Source: Hoeflea marina
GTDB lineage: Bacteria; Pseudomonadota; Alphaproteobacteria; Rhizobiales; Rhizobiaceae
Length of the DNA: 64,000 bases
Direction: 5' to 3'
Assembly (NCBI RefSeq): GCF_003182275.1
Contig: NZ_QGTR01000003.1
Location: 434,001 to 498,000, forward strand
Below are positions 52,157 through 61,849 of this stretch, piece after piece. The notes under the pieces were generated by a model that was not told the origin of the DNA, did no database searches, and worked only from the letters and a program-made list of their open reading frames with translations. Numbering within the stretch: the first letter of the stretch is position 1; every line of letters begins with the position of its first letter. The position numbers were made by a program, and so were the translations under genes.

Positions 52157-52876
52157 ATGCCCATGCTTGCCCTCGACACTGTCTCCAAGAGCTTCGGCGC
52201 GCTGACCGTCGCCGACGGCGTAACGTTCGCCGTGCCAAGGGGCCAGGCGCTCGGCATCATCGGCCCCAACGGAGCGGGCAAGTCGACGCTGTTCAATCTC
52301 ATCACCGGCAATCTGGCGCCGGATGCCGGGCGCATCGAGCTGATGGGCCGCGACGTGACGCGAATGCCGGCGATGCGGCGCTGCCTGGCGGGCATCGGCC
52401 GCTCGTTCCAGATCCCGCAGCCGTTCTCCCGGCTGACGGTCTTCGAGAACCTCATGGTGGCGGCAAGCTTCGGCCGAGACATGTCGGAGGCCGCGGTGGT
52501 CGACAGCTGCGCCGGCATTCTTGAGCGCACCGGGCTGATCGCCAAGGCCAACACGGTGTCTGGATCGCTGTCGCTGCTTGACAGAAAGCGGCTCGAGCTG
52601 GCCCGCGCGCTGGCGACCGATCCGCAGCTGCTGCTGCTCGACGAGATCGCCGGCGGGCTGACCGAGGGCGAGTGCCGCTCGCTGGTGGAGACGATCTCGG
52701 CGATCCATGCCGGGGGCGTCACCATCATCTGGATCGAGCATGTGCTGCATGCACTCAATTCCGTGGTCGAGCGCCTGCTGGTGCTCAACTTCGGCAGGGT
52801 CATCGCCATCGGCGCGCCCGGGGAAATCATGGCCAGCCGCGAGGTCCAGGAGATCTATCTGGGGATCGACATCTGA
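52157..52876 (+). CDS. ABC transporter ATP-binding protein (LivG-like)
   Basis: The 239-residue ATPase has Walker A GPNGAGKST (about 37-45), Q-loop RSFQIPQPFSRLTVFENL and Walker B LLLLDEIAGGL. The signature region is unusual: GSLSLLDRKRLELARAL, with SLSLLD in place of LSxGQ, a variant known among LivG proteins. It has the LivG-type HVLHALNSVVERLLVLNFG end. It energises import of the substrate held by the binding protein. TGATG overlap with the next gene. Confidence 0.93.
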   Translation: MPMLALDTVSKSFGALTVADGVTFAVPRGQALGIIGPNGAGKSTLFNLITGNLAPDAGRIELMGRDVTRMPAMRRCLAGIGRSFQIPQPFSRLTVFENLMVAASFGRDMSEAAVVDSCAGILERTGLIAKANTVSGSLSLLDRKRLELARALATDPQLLLLDEIAGGLTEGECRSLVETISAIHAGGVTIIWIEHVLHALNSVVERLLVLNFGRVIAIGAPGEIMASREVQEIYLGIDI

Positions 52877-53583
52877 TGGCGCTTCTCGAAACCCGCAACC
52901 TGACCGCCCGCTACGGCGACTTCCAGGCGCTGTTCGGCGTCGACATCGTGCTCGAGGCGGGCGAGACGATCTCGATCATCGGCGCCAACGGCGCCGGCAA
53001 GACCACGCTGATGCGCTCGATCTGCGGGCTGCTCGCCAACCAGCCCGACAGCATCCGCTTCGACGGTCGCGCCATCGGCCGGCTTGCCGCCGACGAGATC
53101 ATGGCCATGGGAATAGCCATGGTGCCGGAAGGCCGCAAGCTGTTCGCCTCGCTCAGCGTCGAGGAGAACCTGCTGGTCGGCCGCTATGGCCGGGCGATCG
53201 CAGGCCACTGGTCGCTTGAGACCGTCTACGGGCTGTTCCCGATCCTCAAGGAGCGGCGCCACAGTCCGGCCACGGCACTGTCCGGCGGCCAGCAGCAGAT
53301 GGTGGCCATCGGCAGGGCGCTGATGTCCAACCCGAGGGTGCTGCTCTGCGACGAGATCAGCCTCGGGCTGGCACCGGTCGTCATCAGGGACATCTACCGC
53401 GCGGTGCCGGAGATCAAGGCCGCGGGGGCCTCGCTGATCGTCGTCGAGCAGGACATCGGCCAGGCGCTGCGGGTGGCTGACAGGGTCTACTGCATGATGG
53501 AGGGCCGGGTGACGCTGTCCGGCACGCCGGCGGAGTTCAGCCGCGAGGCGATCCATGACGCCTATTTCGGGGCGGCGGCATGA
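52876..53583 (+). CDS. ABC transporter ATP-binding protein (LivF-like)
   Basis: The 235-residue ATPase has Walker A GANGAGKTT, signature LSGGQQQMVAIGRAL, Walker B VLLCDEISLGLAP and the LivF-specific VPEGRKLFASLSVEENLLVG. It pairs with the LivG-like subunit to form the ATPase heterodimer. Start and stop overlap both neighbours (TGATG and ATGA). Confidence 0.96.
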   Translation: MALLETRNLTARYGDFQALFGVDIVLEAGETISIIGANGAGKTTLMRSICGLLANQPDSIRFDGRAIGRLAADEIMAMGIAMVPEGRKLFASLSVEENLLVGRYGRAIAGHWSLETVYGLFPILKERRHSPATALSGGQQQMVAIGRALMSNPRVLLCDEISLGLAPVVIRDIYRAVPEIKAAGASLIVVEQDIGQALRVADRVYCMMEGRVTLSGTPAEFSREAIHDAYFGAAA

Positions 53584-54443
53584 TCTGGTTCGACACCATC
53601 CTGCAGGGCGTTCTGCTCGGCGGTCTTTACGCCCTGTTCGCCGCCGGCCTCAGCCTGGTGTTCGGCGTCATGCGGCTCGTCAACCTGGCGCATGGCGACT
53701 TCATCGTCGCCGCCGCCTATCTGATCCTGCTGATGGTCACCATGACCGGCATGTCGCCATTCCTGGCAGTGCTGATCGCCGCCCCGGCGATGTTTGCCTT
53801 CGGCTGGGCGCTGCAGACATTCATGCTCAACCGGGTGATCGGAGACGACGTGCTGCCGCCGCTGCTGGTGACGTTCGGCCTCTCGGTGGTGCTGCAGAAC
53901 GTGCTCCTGGAAAGCTTCTCCGCCGACAGCCAGCGGCTGCCGTCCGGCCCGATCAGCACGGCCTCCCTCAACCTGGGCGGGATCAATCTGGGCGTCATGC
54001 CGCTCCTGACCTTCGGCTCGGCCGTCGTGGTGATCATCGCGCTCAACCAGATCTTCTACCGCACCGCCCTGGGGCGGGCCTTCCGCGCCACGTCCGACGA
54101 TCCGTCGACCGCCAGCCTGATGGGCATCCGGCCAGCCGGTATCTTCGCCATCGCCACCGGCATCGCCTTTGTCATCGTCACCATCGCCGCGCTCTATCTC
54201 GGCATGCGCTCCAGCTTCGATCCGAATATCGGCCCGGCGCGGCTGATCTACGCCTTCGAGGCCGTCATCATCGGAGGGCTCGGATCATTCTGGGGCACGC
54301 TGGCCGGCGGCGTCATCATCGGCGTGGCGCAGACACTGGGATCGGCGGTCAATCCGGAATGGCAGATACTCGCGGGTCACGTGGCGTTCCTCCTGGTGCT
54401 GCTGGTGCGCCCGCGCGGGCTGTTTCCGAGAGCGGTGGATTGA
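53580..54443 (+). CDS. ABC transporter permease (LivH-like)
   Basis: The 287-residue protein has eight or so helices and the LivH features LQGVLLGGLYALFAAGLSLVFGVMRLVNLAHGDF and RATSDDPSTASLMGI, the EAA-like loop that contacts the ATPases. It forms one half of the membrane channel. ATGA overlap with the livF-like gene. Confidence 0.94.
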   Translation: MIWFDTILQGVLLGGLYALFAAGLSLVFGVMRLVNLAHGDFIVAAAYLILLMVTMTGMSPFLAVLIAAPAMFAFGWALQTFMLNRVIGDDVLPPLLVTFGLSVVLQNVLLESFSADSQRLPSGPISTASLNLGGINLGVMPLLTFGSAVVVIIALNQIFYRTALGRAFRATSDDPSTASLMGIRPAGIFAIATGIAFVIVTIAALYLGMRSSFDPNIGPARLIYAFEAVIIGGLGSFWGTLAGGVIIGVAQTLGSAVNPEWQILAGHVAFLLVLLVRPRGLFPRAVD

Positions 54444-54445
54444 GC

Positions 54446-55534
54446 ATGGCCCATTCCTCCCCCTATGCCAGCCTCACCCGCACCCGCGCCTCCAGAGTCG
54501 CCGGGCTGGTCGCGCTCGGCCTCGCCGTCCTGCTCTTGGTGCTGCCCGCCTTCGCCTCTCGCGGCCTCATCCAGGACCTGTTCTTTATCCTCACCATGCT
54601 GACGCTGGCGCAGTTCTGGAACCTGCTTGCGGGCTATGGCGGTCTCGTCTCCATCGGCCAGCAGGCCTTTGTCGGCATCGGCGCCTATGCATTGTTCGGC
54701 ACGGTCATCCTTGCCGGCATCGACCCGGTACCGGCGCTCCTGCTGTCCGGGCTGGCGGCGCTGCTGCTTGCCATTCCGACCGCCTACTTCGCCTTTCGGC
54801 TGCAGGGCGCCTATTTCGCCATCAGCACCTGGGTGATCGCCGAGGTGGTGCGGCTTTCGGTGGCGCAGTGGAAGTCGGTCGGCGGCGGCACCGGCACGTC
54901 GCTGCCGCGCTCTGCCACCGGCTCGATGTGGTTCACCCAGGCAATCGAAACCCTGTTCGACGTGCGCAGTGCCGCGGCGCGCGACATTCTCGCCTACTGG
55001 CTGGCGGTGCTGCTCGCCGTGGCGACGATCGGCGGCCTCTACTGGCTCCTGCGCACCCGGCGCGGCCTGGCGCTTGCCGCGGTGCGCGACACCATGGACG
55101 CGGCCCGCTCGGTCGGCGTCGACGCCGGGCGGATGAAATGGCTGGTGTTCCTCGTCTCGGCCTTCGGCACCGGTCTGACCGGCGGGCTCATCTACCTGCA
55201 GAAGGCGCGGATCTCGCCAGACGCCGCCTTCAGCGTCACCGACTGGACCGCCTATGTGATCTTCATCGTCGTCATCGGCGGCATCGGCACGATCGAGGGC
55301 CCGATCATCGGCATCATCGTCTTCTACGCCTTGCAGACGCTGCTGGCCGATTATGGCAGCTGGTACCTGATGGTGCTCGGGTTGATCGGCATCGCCGTCA
55401 TGCTGTTTGCGCCGCGCGGGCTGTGGGGCCTGTTCTCCGACCGCACCGGCATCGAGCTGTTTCCCGTCCGCCGCCGCCTGACCGGCGGCCTCCTGTCCCA
55501 CCCGCACCATCCAGAGAGCAAAGATCATGGCTGA
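54446..55534 (+). CDS. ABC transporter permease (LivM-like)
   Basis: The 362-residue protein has the LivM pattern: LTLAQFWNLLAGYGGLVSIGQQAFVGIGAYALF, RLQGAYFAISTWVIAEV, the ATPase-contact loop AVRDTMDAARSVGVD and GGIGTIEGPIIGIIVFYALQ near the end. The extra hydrophilic residues 1-20 are normal. It forms the second half of the channel. Its end overlaps the hydroxylase start by eight bases. Confidence 0.94.
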   Translation: MAHSSPYASLTRTRASRVAGLVALGLAVLLLVLPAFASRGLIQDLFFILTMLTLAQFWNLLAGYGGLVSIGQQAFVGIGAYALFGTVILAGIDPVPALLLSGLAALLLAIPTAYFAFRLQGAYFAISTWVIAEVVRLSVAQWKSVGGGTGTSLPRSATGSMWFTQAIETLFDVRSAAARDILAYWLAVLLAVATIGGLYWLLRTRRGLALAAVRDTMDAARSVGVDAGRMKWLVFLVSAFGTGLTGGLIYLQKARISPDAAFSVTDWTAYVIFIVVIGGIGTIEGPIIGIIVFYALQTLLADYGSWYLMVLGLIGIAVMLFAPRGLWGLFSDRTGIELFPVRRRLTGGLLSHPHHPESKDHG

Positions 55535-57320
55535 CATCACCACGGACGTCCTCATCATCGGCACCGGTCCGGCAGGTTCCGCGTCGGCGGCGCTGCTGTC
55601 GACCTATGGCATCGAGAACATGGCGATCAACCGCTACCGCTGGCTTGCCAACACGCCGCGCGCGCACATCACAAACCAGCGCACCATGGAAGTGCTGCGC
55701 GATCTCGGCAAGGACGTGGAGGCGGAAGCCTACCAGTTCGCCTCAAGCCAGGAGCTGATGGGCGAGAACGTGTTCTGCGAGAGCCTCGCCGGCGAGGAAA
55801 TCGGCCGGATGAAAAGCTGGGGCAACCATCCGCTTTCGAAGGCCGAGCATCTGCTGTCCTCGCCGACCTCCATGAACGATTTGCCGCAGACCTTCATGGA
55901 GCCGCTCCTGTTCAAGACCGCCTGTTCGCGCGGCACCCAGGCGCGGATGTCGACCGAATATGTAAGCCACGTCCAGGACGCGGACGGCGTGACCACCACC
56001 TGTCATGACCGTCTGACCGGCAAGAACCTCACCATCCGCTCCAAATATCTGATCGGCGCCGACGGCGGCAATTCGCTCGTCGCCGAGCATGCCGGCCTGC
56101 CCTTCGAGGGCAGGATGGGCGTCGGCGGCTCGATGAATATCCTCTTCCGCGCCGACCTGTCCCGCTATGTCGCCCACCGCCCGAGCGTGCTCTACTGGGT
56201 GATGCAGCCGGGCGCCAATGTCGGCGGTATCGGCATGGGGCTGGTGCGGATGATCCGGCCGTGGAACGAATGGCTGATCGTCTGGGGCTACGACATCAAC
56301 GAACCCGCGCCGGTGGTGGACGACAAGATGGCCACGGAAGTCGCCCGGCAGCTGGTGGGCGACCCGGAGCTGGAGATCGACCTGATCTCGGCCAGCGTCT
56401 GGACCGTCAACGACATGTACGCCACCCATCTGCAGAAGGGGCGCGTCTTCTGCATGGGCGACGCCACCCACCGGCATCCGCCGTCCAACGGGCTGGGATC
56501 GAACACCTCGATCCAGGACGCCTACAATCTGGCCTGGAAGCTGGCCGCCGTGCTCAAGGGCCGGGCCGGCCCCGGCCTGCTCGAGACCTACAGCGCCGAG
56601 CGGGCGCCGATCGCCAAACAGATCGTCAAGCGCGCCAACCAGTCGATCGGCGAGTTCGGGCCGATCTTCGAGGGCCTGGGGCTGACCGAGAGTACCGACC
56701 CGGAAATCATGCAGGCCAACATGGACAAGCGCTGCGATTCCACCGCGGAGGCGGAGCGGCAGCGAGCCGCAATCCGCGACGCCATCGCCTTCAAGACCTA
56801 CGAGTTCGACGCTCATGGCGTGGAGATGAACCAGCGCTACAAGTCGACCGCCGTCGTCACCGACGGACAGATGGAGCCCGCCTTCGAGCTCGACGCCGAA
56901 CTGCACTACCAGCCGACCACCTGGCCCGGCGCGCGGGTGCCGCATGTCTGGGTCTTTGACGCCAGGGGCGGCAAGCATTCGACGCTCGACCTCACCGGCC
57001 ATGGCCGCTTCACGCTGCTCACCGGCATCAACGGCGCCGGCTGGGTCGAGGCTGCCACCCAGGTGGCGGCAGAGCTCGGCATCGACCTCGCCGCCCATGT
57101 GATCGGGCCGCGGCGGCCATTGATCGACCACACAGGCGACTGGGCCCGGGCCAGCGAGATCGGCGAGAGCGGCTGCGTGCTGGTCCGCCCCGACCAGCAT
57201 GTCTGCTGGCGCGCCGAAGAAATGACAAGCCAGCCCGACAAGGACCTGCGCCGGGTGTTCGGGACCATCCTTGATCTCAAGGGCAGAACCGCGGCAAAGG
57301 CATCGGAAGGAGCAAACTGA
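55527..57320 (+). CDS. FAD-dependent phenol hydroxylase, TfdB-like
   Basis: The 597-residue single-component flavin monooxygenase has FAD site TDVLIIGTGPAGSASAALLSTYG, PRAHITNQRTMEVLRDLG, the DG motif YLIGADGGNSLVAEHAG, and GD motif VFCMGDATHRHPPSNGLGSNTSIQDAYNLAWK. Its layout and motifs closely follow 2,4-dichlorophenol 6-monooxygenase (TfdB, ~598 residues). Downstream hydroxyquinol 1,2-dioxygenase and maleylacetate reductase suggest it hydroxylates resorcinol or a related dihydroxy- or chloro-phenol to hydroxyquinol. The exact substrate is inference. It ends in a TGATG overlap. Confidence 0.92.
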   Translation: MADITTDVLIIGTGPAGSASAALLSTYGIENMAINRYRWLANTPRAHITNQRTMEVLRDLGKDVEAEAYQFASSQELMGENVFCESLAGEEIGRMKSWGNHPLSKAEHLLSSPTSMNDLPQTFMEPLLFKTACSRGTQARMSTEYVSHVQDADGVTTTCHDRLTGKNLTIRSKYLIGADGGNSLVAEHAGLPFEGRMGVGGSMNILFRADLSRYVAHRPSVLYWVMQPGANVGGIGMGLVRMIRPWNEWLIVWGYDINEPAPVVDDKMATEVARQLVGDPELEIDLISASVWTVNDMYATHLQKGRVFCMGDATHRHPPSNGLGSNTSIQDAYNLAWKLAAVLKGRAGPGLLETYSAERAPIAKQIVKRANQSIGEFGPIFEGLGLTESTDPEIMQANMDKRCDSTAEAERQRAAIRDAIAFKTYEFDAHGVEMNQRYKSTAVVTDGQMEPAFELDAELHYQPTTWPGARVPHVWVFDARGGKHSTLDLTGHGRFTLLTGINGAGWVEAATQVAAELGIDLAAHVIGPRRPLIDHTGDWARASEIGESGCVLVRPDQHVCWRAEEMTSQPDKDLRRVFGTILDLKGRTAAKASEGAN

Positions 57321-58204
57321 TGGACCCGCACGAACAGGGATTCTTTTCGGAGGAGAACTCCGCCGACGTGGTGATCGCCCGCAACGCCAGGGCCAGGGAC
57401 AAGCGCCTTGCCGAGGTGATGGCGGTGATCACCCGGCACCTGCACGCCGCGGTCAAGGAGATCGAACCGACGCAGGCGGAATGGATGGAGGCGATTCAGT
57501 TCCTCACCCGCACCGGGCAGATGTGCAACGATTGGCGCCAGGAATACATCCTGCTCTCCGACGTGCTCGGCGTGTCGATGCTGGTGGATGCAATCAACAA
57601 CCGCAAGCCGTCCGGCGCATCGGAGTCCACCGTGCTCGGGCCGTTCCATGTCGATGACGCGCCGGAGCTGCCAATGGGCGCCAATATCTGCCTTGACGCC
57701 AAGGGCGATCCGATGCTGGTCAGCGGCCGCATCACCGGCACCGACGGCCAGCCCATCGCCAACGCCAAGATCGATGTCTGGCAGGCCAATGACGAGGGTT
57801 TCTACGACGTGCAGCAGCGGGGCATCCAGCCTGACTTCAACCTGCGCGGGGTCTTCCGCACCGGCGCCGACGGCAGCTATCATTTCAGGGGCGTGAAGCC
57901 GAAATTCTATCCCATTCCCGACGACGGGCCGGTGGGGCAGCTGCTCGGCAGGCTCGGCCGCCATCCCTACCGGCCGGCGCATTTGCACTACATCCTCTCG
58001 GCCGAGGGCTTCGAGACGCTGGTCACCCACATCTTCGACCCCGACGACCGCTACATCCATTCGGACGCGGTGTTCGGCGTCAAGGAGAGCCTGCTCGCGA
58101 GGTTCGAGCCGGTCGAGGATCCGGACCGGATCGCCGCCGCCGGTTTCGACGGGCCCTATTACGAGGTGGTGCACGACTTCGTGCTGGCGCCGAAAACCGC
58201 CTGA
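57320..58204 (+). CDS. Hydroxyquinol 1,2-dioxygenase (intradiol)
   Basis: The 294-residue protein has the N-terminal intradiol dimer domain (TRTGQMCNDWRQEYILLSDVLGVSMLVDAI), the beta-sandwich with SGRITGTDGQPIANAKIDVWQAND, and the four Fe(III) ligands: a Tyr in FYPIPDD, a Tyr in HPYRPAH and the two His of PAHLHY. VLGPFHVDDAPE is typical of hydroxyquinol rather than catechol enzymes. It cleaves hydroxyquinol to maleylacetate, the substrate of the reductase encoded first in the operon. Confidence 0.93.
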   Translation: MDPHEQGFFSEENSADVVIARNARARDKRLAEVMAVITRHLHAAVKEIEPTQAEWMEAIQFLTRTGQMCNDWRQEYILLSDVLGVSMLVDAINNRKPSGASESTVLGPFHVDDAPELPMGANICLDAKGDPMLVSGRITGTDGQPIANAKIDVWQANDEGFYDVQQRGIQPDFNLRGVFRTGADGSYHFRGVKPKFYPIPDDGPVGQLLGRLGRHPYRPAHLHYILSAEGFETLVTHIFDPDDRYIHSDAVFGVKESLLARFEPVEDPDRIAAAGFDGPYYEVVHDFVLAPKTA

Positions 58205-58456
58205 ACTGCTCTCGGTGTGGCGATGACGGCTGCCCATATCCTGTCCGGCCCCGGTTTGGCCGCCTTGGAGACGCTGTCGAGGCACCGGGGCGGTTGAAGA
58301 TTGCCACGGACCTCAGCGGCACGTGCAGTGTTCTGGTCCTCCAGTCATCAAGCCGGTGTGGGGGCTGGCTCGGTCGGCGGCAAGCATCCGGCCCACCCTG
58401 CCGCGGAGACGGACGGGGCATGGCCAGGCCAGGCACACCCTGCCGCAAGCGGCTCC

Positions 58457-59524
58457 CTACAGGTTGTCGATCGGCGGCGGCGCGGTCGATTCACGGACCA
58501 CCAGCGAGAAGTCGATCTCGCGGTGCATGATGGCTGGAGAGCCGTCGAGCCGGTCGACGAGGTACTCGCCCGCCCGCACCCAGATCTCGTCGGTCGGCAT
58601 GTGGATGGTGGTCAGGCTCGGGCTCAGATGCCGGCTCCACTCCAGATCGTCAAAGCCGACCACCGACAATTGCTCCGGCACCTTGATGCCGAGCTTGGCT
58701 GCCTCCAGCATGACCCCATAGGCAATGACGTCGTTGCCGCAGACCAGCGCCGTGGGACGGTCGGCGGAATCGAGCAGCACGCGGGCGCCCTGGCGGGCGT
58801 CGTCGAGCCGGTAGTTGACCTGAAGCCGCCAGCGGTCGGGCGGCGTGGCAGCGTTCTCCTCGAGCACCTCGAGCACGCCGGCGAGCCGCGCCTGGGCGCG
58901 GTCGTTGTTGCGCTGCATGGCGGCGACGACGCCGACGCGGCGGTGTCCGAGCTGGATCAGATGCTGGGTCACCCGGCGCCCGGCCGCCCGGTTGTCGACG
59001 CCAATGCTCGGATAGGGTTTCCTGGGTTCGTAGACGCCGACATTGACGAAAGGGATGTCCTGCGAGATCAGCAGCCTGCGCAGATCGTCGTGGCGGCGGT
59101 CGCCACGCAGGATCAGCCCGTCGATGCCGCGGCTGACCAGGTTGCGGGCCTGCTTGAGCTCGATGTCGAGATCGTATTCATTGGTGGCCAAGAGCAGCAG
59201 ATAGTCCCTGGTGGCCAGAAAGGACTGCAGCGCCTGCAGGCCCTGGGCGAACATCGCGTTGTCGATGGTCGGGATGATGGCACCGATGGTACGGGTGCGC
59301 CGGGATGACAATGCCCGCGCCGACGCATCGGGAATGTAACCGATTTCATCAATGGTGGCGCTGATGCGGCCGCGCAGGGCGGCACTGACGGAGTCCGGAT
59401 TGTTGAGCGCCCGCGAGACCGTGGCGGTGGAGACGCCGGCCTGCCGCGCCACCTCCCGAATTCCCACGGAACGCGTCGCCACACCGCCCTGCTTCGTCTC
59501 ATTCTTGCTGATCGGTTTCATCAT
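58457..59524 (-). CDS. LacI-family transcriptional repressor
   Basis: The 355-residue protein has the LacI HTH and hinge (VGIREVARQAGVSTATVSRALNNPDSVSAALRGRI, residues 20-54) and a periplasmic-binding-protein-like effector domain with RTRTIGAIIPTIDNAMFAQGLQALQ and LGHRRVGVVAAM. It is divergent from the sugar ABC operon, and a palindromic LacI-type operator lies in the ~200-bp gap. It probably represses that operon until its sugar or polyol binds. Two adjacent ATGs (59524, 59521) are possible starts. Confidence 0.95.
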   Translation of the reverse strand: MMKPISKNETKQGGVATRSVGIREVARQAGVSTATVSRALNNPDSVSAALRGRISATIDEIGYIPDASARALSSRRTRTIGAIIPTIDNAMFAQGLQALQSFLATRDYLLLLATNEYDLDIELKQARNLVSRGIDGLILRGDRRHDDLRRLLISQDIPFVNVGVYEPRKPYPSIGVDNRAAGRRVTQHLIQLGHRRVGVVAAMQRNNDRAQARLAGVLEVLEENAATPPDRWRLQVNYRLDDARQGARVLLDSADRPTALVCGNDVIAYGVMLEAAKLGIKVPEQLSVVGFDDLEWSRHLSPSLTTIHMPTDEIWVRAGEYLVDRLDGSPAIMHREIDFSLVVRESTAPPPIDNL

Positions 59525-59620
59525 CCCCCCGAAAATTCGCCCCGTTTTTGAGTGTCGAATTCCTGCTCCGCCCCTTCCTTAGCTGCATTTTTACGCCCGG
59601 GCAATTCTCGCCACCCATTG

Positions 59621-59649
59621 TTGACGGAGAAACTCAGACGCGCTATGTA
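59621..59649 (+). promoter_or_regulatory. Promoter of the sugar ABC operon
   Basis: TTGACG (59621-59626) and TATGTA (59644-59649) are 17 bases apart. The -10 overlaps the LacI operator, and the binding-protein ATG is ~77 bp downstream. The -10 is weak, as expected of a regulated promoter. Confidence 0.55.
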
Positions 59650-59659
59650 ACCGGTTACA
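59646..59659. promoter_or_regulatory. LacI/GalR-type operator
   Basis: TGTAACCGGTTACA is a perfect 14-base palindrome with a central CG, as in LacI/GalR-family operators. It overlaps the -10 of the sugar operon and lies ~120 bp from the divergent repressor gene. A related half-site (AACGGTTACA) appears inside the binding-protein gene near 59840. Confidence 0.8.
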
Positions 59660-59726
59660 GACCTTTGAAACGGGCTGGACCGCATTGCTGGAGGCGATGC
59701 TACTGCAAACTAGGGAGGATCATCAA

Positions 59727-61031
59727 ATGCCAAAATCACTGCAGGTGTCGCGGACGCTGGCCGCCGCGCTGCTCTTGAGCACCACTCTGACCGCCGCGGC
59801 CATCGCCCAGGACTTCAACTGGAAGGCCCATGAGGGGCAAACGGTTACATTCCTCGCCAACAACAATCCCTGGGCCACCAAGGTGCTCGAGCACAAGGCC
59901 GAGTTCGAGGAACTGACCGGGATCACCCTCAAGGTCGATTCCTACCAGGAACAGCAGATGCGCCAGCGCATGATGACGGTGATGAACGCGCGCAGCGACG
60001 AATTCGACGTGTTCATGACGCTGCCGTCGCGCGAAGGCGCGCAGTTCGCCGCCGCCGGCTGGTATGAGGATCTCAAGCCGCATGCGGAAAAAGATGCGTC
60101 GCCGGACTACGATTATGCGGGCCTCAGCCCGGCCCTGCTGGAGGCAGCCACCTTCGACGGAGAACTGACCGGCATGCCGCTCAACATCGAGGGCCCGCTG
60201 CTCTACTACCGCACAGACCTGTTCGAGAAATGCGGCATCGACGCCCCGGCGAAGCTCGAGGACCTCACGGCCATTTCCGCCAAGCTCAAGGACTGCGCGC
60301 CTGACGTGACGCCGTTTGCGACGCGCGGCCTCAAGCCGGCGCTGCCCTATACCTTCTCGGCCTTCCTGCACAATATGGGCGGAAGCTACATGAAGGACGG
60401 CAAGTCCAATCTCTGCTCGGCCGAAAGCAAGGCGGCGATCGGACTCTACGCGTCGCTGCTCAAGGATTTCGGCCCTCCCGGCGCCGTCAACTACTCCTTC
60501 TACCAGCTGACCTCGCTCTACCGCGAAGGAAAGTCGGCGATGTCGTTCCAGTCCTCGAACGAGTTCAGCTCGATCATGGAGGGCGACGCCCGCCTCAACG
60601 ACACCGCCATCGTGCCGCTGCCCGAAGGTGCCGGCGGATCGCATCCGACCGCCATCGGCTGGGCGCTTGCCGTGTCCAAGTTCAGCTCCAATCCCGATGC
60701 CGCCTGGTACTTCGTGCAGTGGGCGTCAGGCCCCGACATGCAGGCCAAGCTGGCGCTGGAGGGTATCGCCCCGCCGCGCAACTCGGTGGCCGGCGATCCG
60801 GCCTATCAGGCATGGCTGGCCGAGAAGCCCGTCCGCCAGGCCTGGCAGAAGGCGCTCGGCCATCTCGCCGATGCCGGGACTTCGGAGGTCGGCTATCCGA
60901 TCATCCAGAACCCGGAATCCCGCGAATATATCGGCCAGGCCGTCAATGCCGTGCTGCTCGGCACCAGCACGGTCGACGAGGCCTGCGCCGCGGCCGACGA
61001 GCAGCTCAACACCCTGATCGAACGCGAATAG
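59727..61031 (+). CDS. Sugar ABC transporter substrate-binding protein
   Basis: GGGAGG before the ATG at 59727 sets the start; an upstream in-frame ATG at 59685 lies before this site. The 434-residue protein has a Sec signal ([20 protein letters not shown], cleaved before DFNW) and a carbohydrate-binding family 1 fold: [60 protein letters not shown] and [27 protein letters not shown]. The ligand is a sugar or polyol, not identifiable here. A hairpin follows the gene. Confidence 0.94.
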   Translation: MPKSLQVSRTLAAALLLSTTLTAAAIAQDFNWKAHEGQTVTFLANNNPWATKVLEHKAEFEELTGITLKVDSYQEQQMRQRMMTVMNARSDEFDVFMTLPSREGAQFAAAGWYEDLKPHAEKDASPDYDYAGLSPALLEAATFDGELTGMPLNIEGPLLYYRTDLFEKCGIDAPAKLEDLTAISAKLKDCAPDVTPFATRGLKPALPYTFSAFLHNMGGSYMKDGKSNLCSAESKAAIGLYASLLKDFGPPGAVNYSFYQLTSLYREGKSAMSFQSSNEFSSIMEGDARLNDTAIVPLPEGAGGSHPTAIGWALAVSKFSSNPDAAWYFVQWASGPDMQAKLALEGIAPPRNSVAGDPAYQAWLAEKPVRQAWQKALGHLADAGTSEVGYPIIQNPESREYIGQAVNAVLLGTSTVDEACAAADEQLNTLIERE

Positions 61032-61049
61032 TCCTCCCGGACCGCAGCA

Positions 61050-61075
61050 CCGCCCGGAGCCTCGGCTTCGGGCGG
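61050..61075 (+). terminator. Stem-loop after the sugar-binding-protein gene
   Basis: CCGCCCG and CGGGCGG form a seven-base-pair stem over a 12-base loop that can pair further (AGC/GCT). It is 18 bases after the stop codon. There is no T-run, so partial termination or mRNA protection is more likely than full termination. Confidence 0.6.
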
Positions 61076-61096
61076 CAACCCACCAGGATCCCTCAG

Positions 61097-61834
61097 ATGT
61101 CATCCCAGTCCTTTGCGTTCGCGCCCGGGTTCACCGCGGTCGTTGTCGGCGGTGTCGGCGGAATCGGCGCCGCGATCGTCCGCCAGTTCCTGGAACTCGG
61201 CGCGACGGTGTCGGCCACCGGCATCAGCCAGGCGGAGATCGACGGCTTTGATGCCGCCGGCCACGAGCGCCTGTCGCTCGGCGTTCTCGACGTCACCGAC
61301 GACGCGGCCATGCGCGCGTTTGCCGCCGGTTTCGACGGGGTGGACGCGCTGGTCAACTGCGCCGGCATCCTCCGGCGCGACCGCGAATTCGATCTCGACA
61401 TCTTCCGCCAGGTGCTCGACGTCAACCTGACCGGCACCTTTTCGGCCTGCCTCGCCTTCCGCAGCGCGCTCGCCGCGCGCTCAGGCTCGATCATCAACAT
61501 CGCCTCGATGAACGCCTTTTCAGCCCTGCCGCGGATTCCCGCCTACTGCGCCAGCAAGGCCGGCGTCGTCATGCTGACCAAGACGCTGGCCCACGCCTGG
61601 GCGCAGGACGGCATCCGCGTCAACGCGGTTGCGCCCGGCTTCATCGAAACCGCGATCAATGCCGAAGGCCGCAAGGACCTCGCGCATTACGAGCGGATCT
61701 CAGCGCGCACCGCGCTCAAGCGCTGGGGACAGCCGGACGATGTCGCCGGCACCGTTGCCTTTCTCGCCATGCCCGCATCATCCTATGTGACGGGAAGCGT
61801 CTTCGCGGTCGACGGCGGCTACCTTGCCAGCTAG
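61097..61834 (+). CDS. Short-chain dehydrogenase/reductase
   Basis: The 245-residue classical SDR has the cofactor loop [17 protein letters not shown], the catalytic S-Y-K set in [23 protein letters not shown], and [17 protein letters not shown] plus [15 protein letters not shown]. The GGVGGIG loop lacks the usual Thr of TGxxxGxG. It sits inside the sugar ABC operon, so it probably oxidises the imported sugar, sugar acid or polyol, or an intermediate of its breakdown. Confidence 0.92.
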   Translation: MSSQSFAFAPGFTAVVVGGVGGIGAAIVRQFLELGATVSATGISQAEIDGFDAAGHERLSLGVLDVTDDAAMRAFAAGFDGVDALVNCAGILRRDREFDLDIFRQVLDVNLTGTFSACLAFRSALAARSGSIINIASMNAFSALPRIPAYCASKAGVVMLTKTLAHAWAQDGIRVNAVAPGFIETAINAEGRKDLAHYERISARTALKRWGQPDDVAGTVAFLAMPASSYVTGSVFAVDGGYLAS

Positions 61835-61849
61835 CAACGGGATCAGGAC

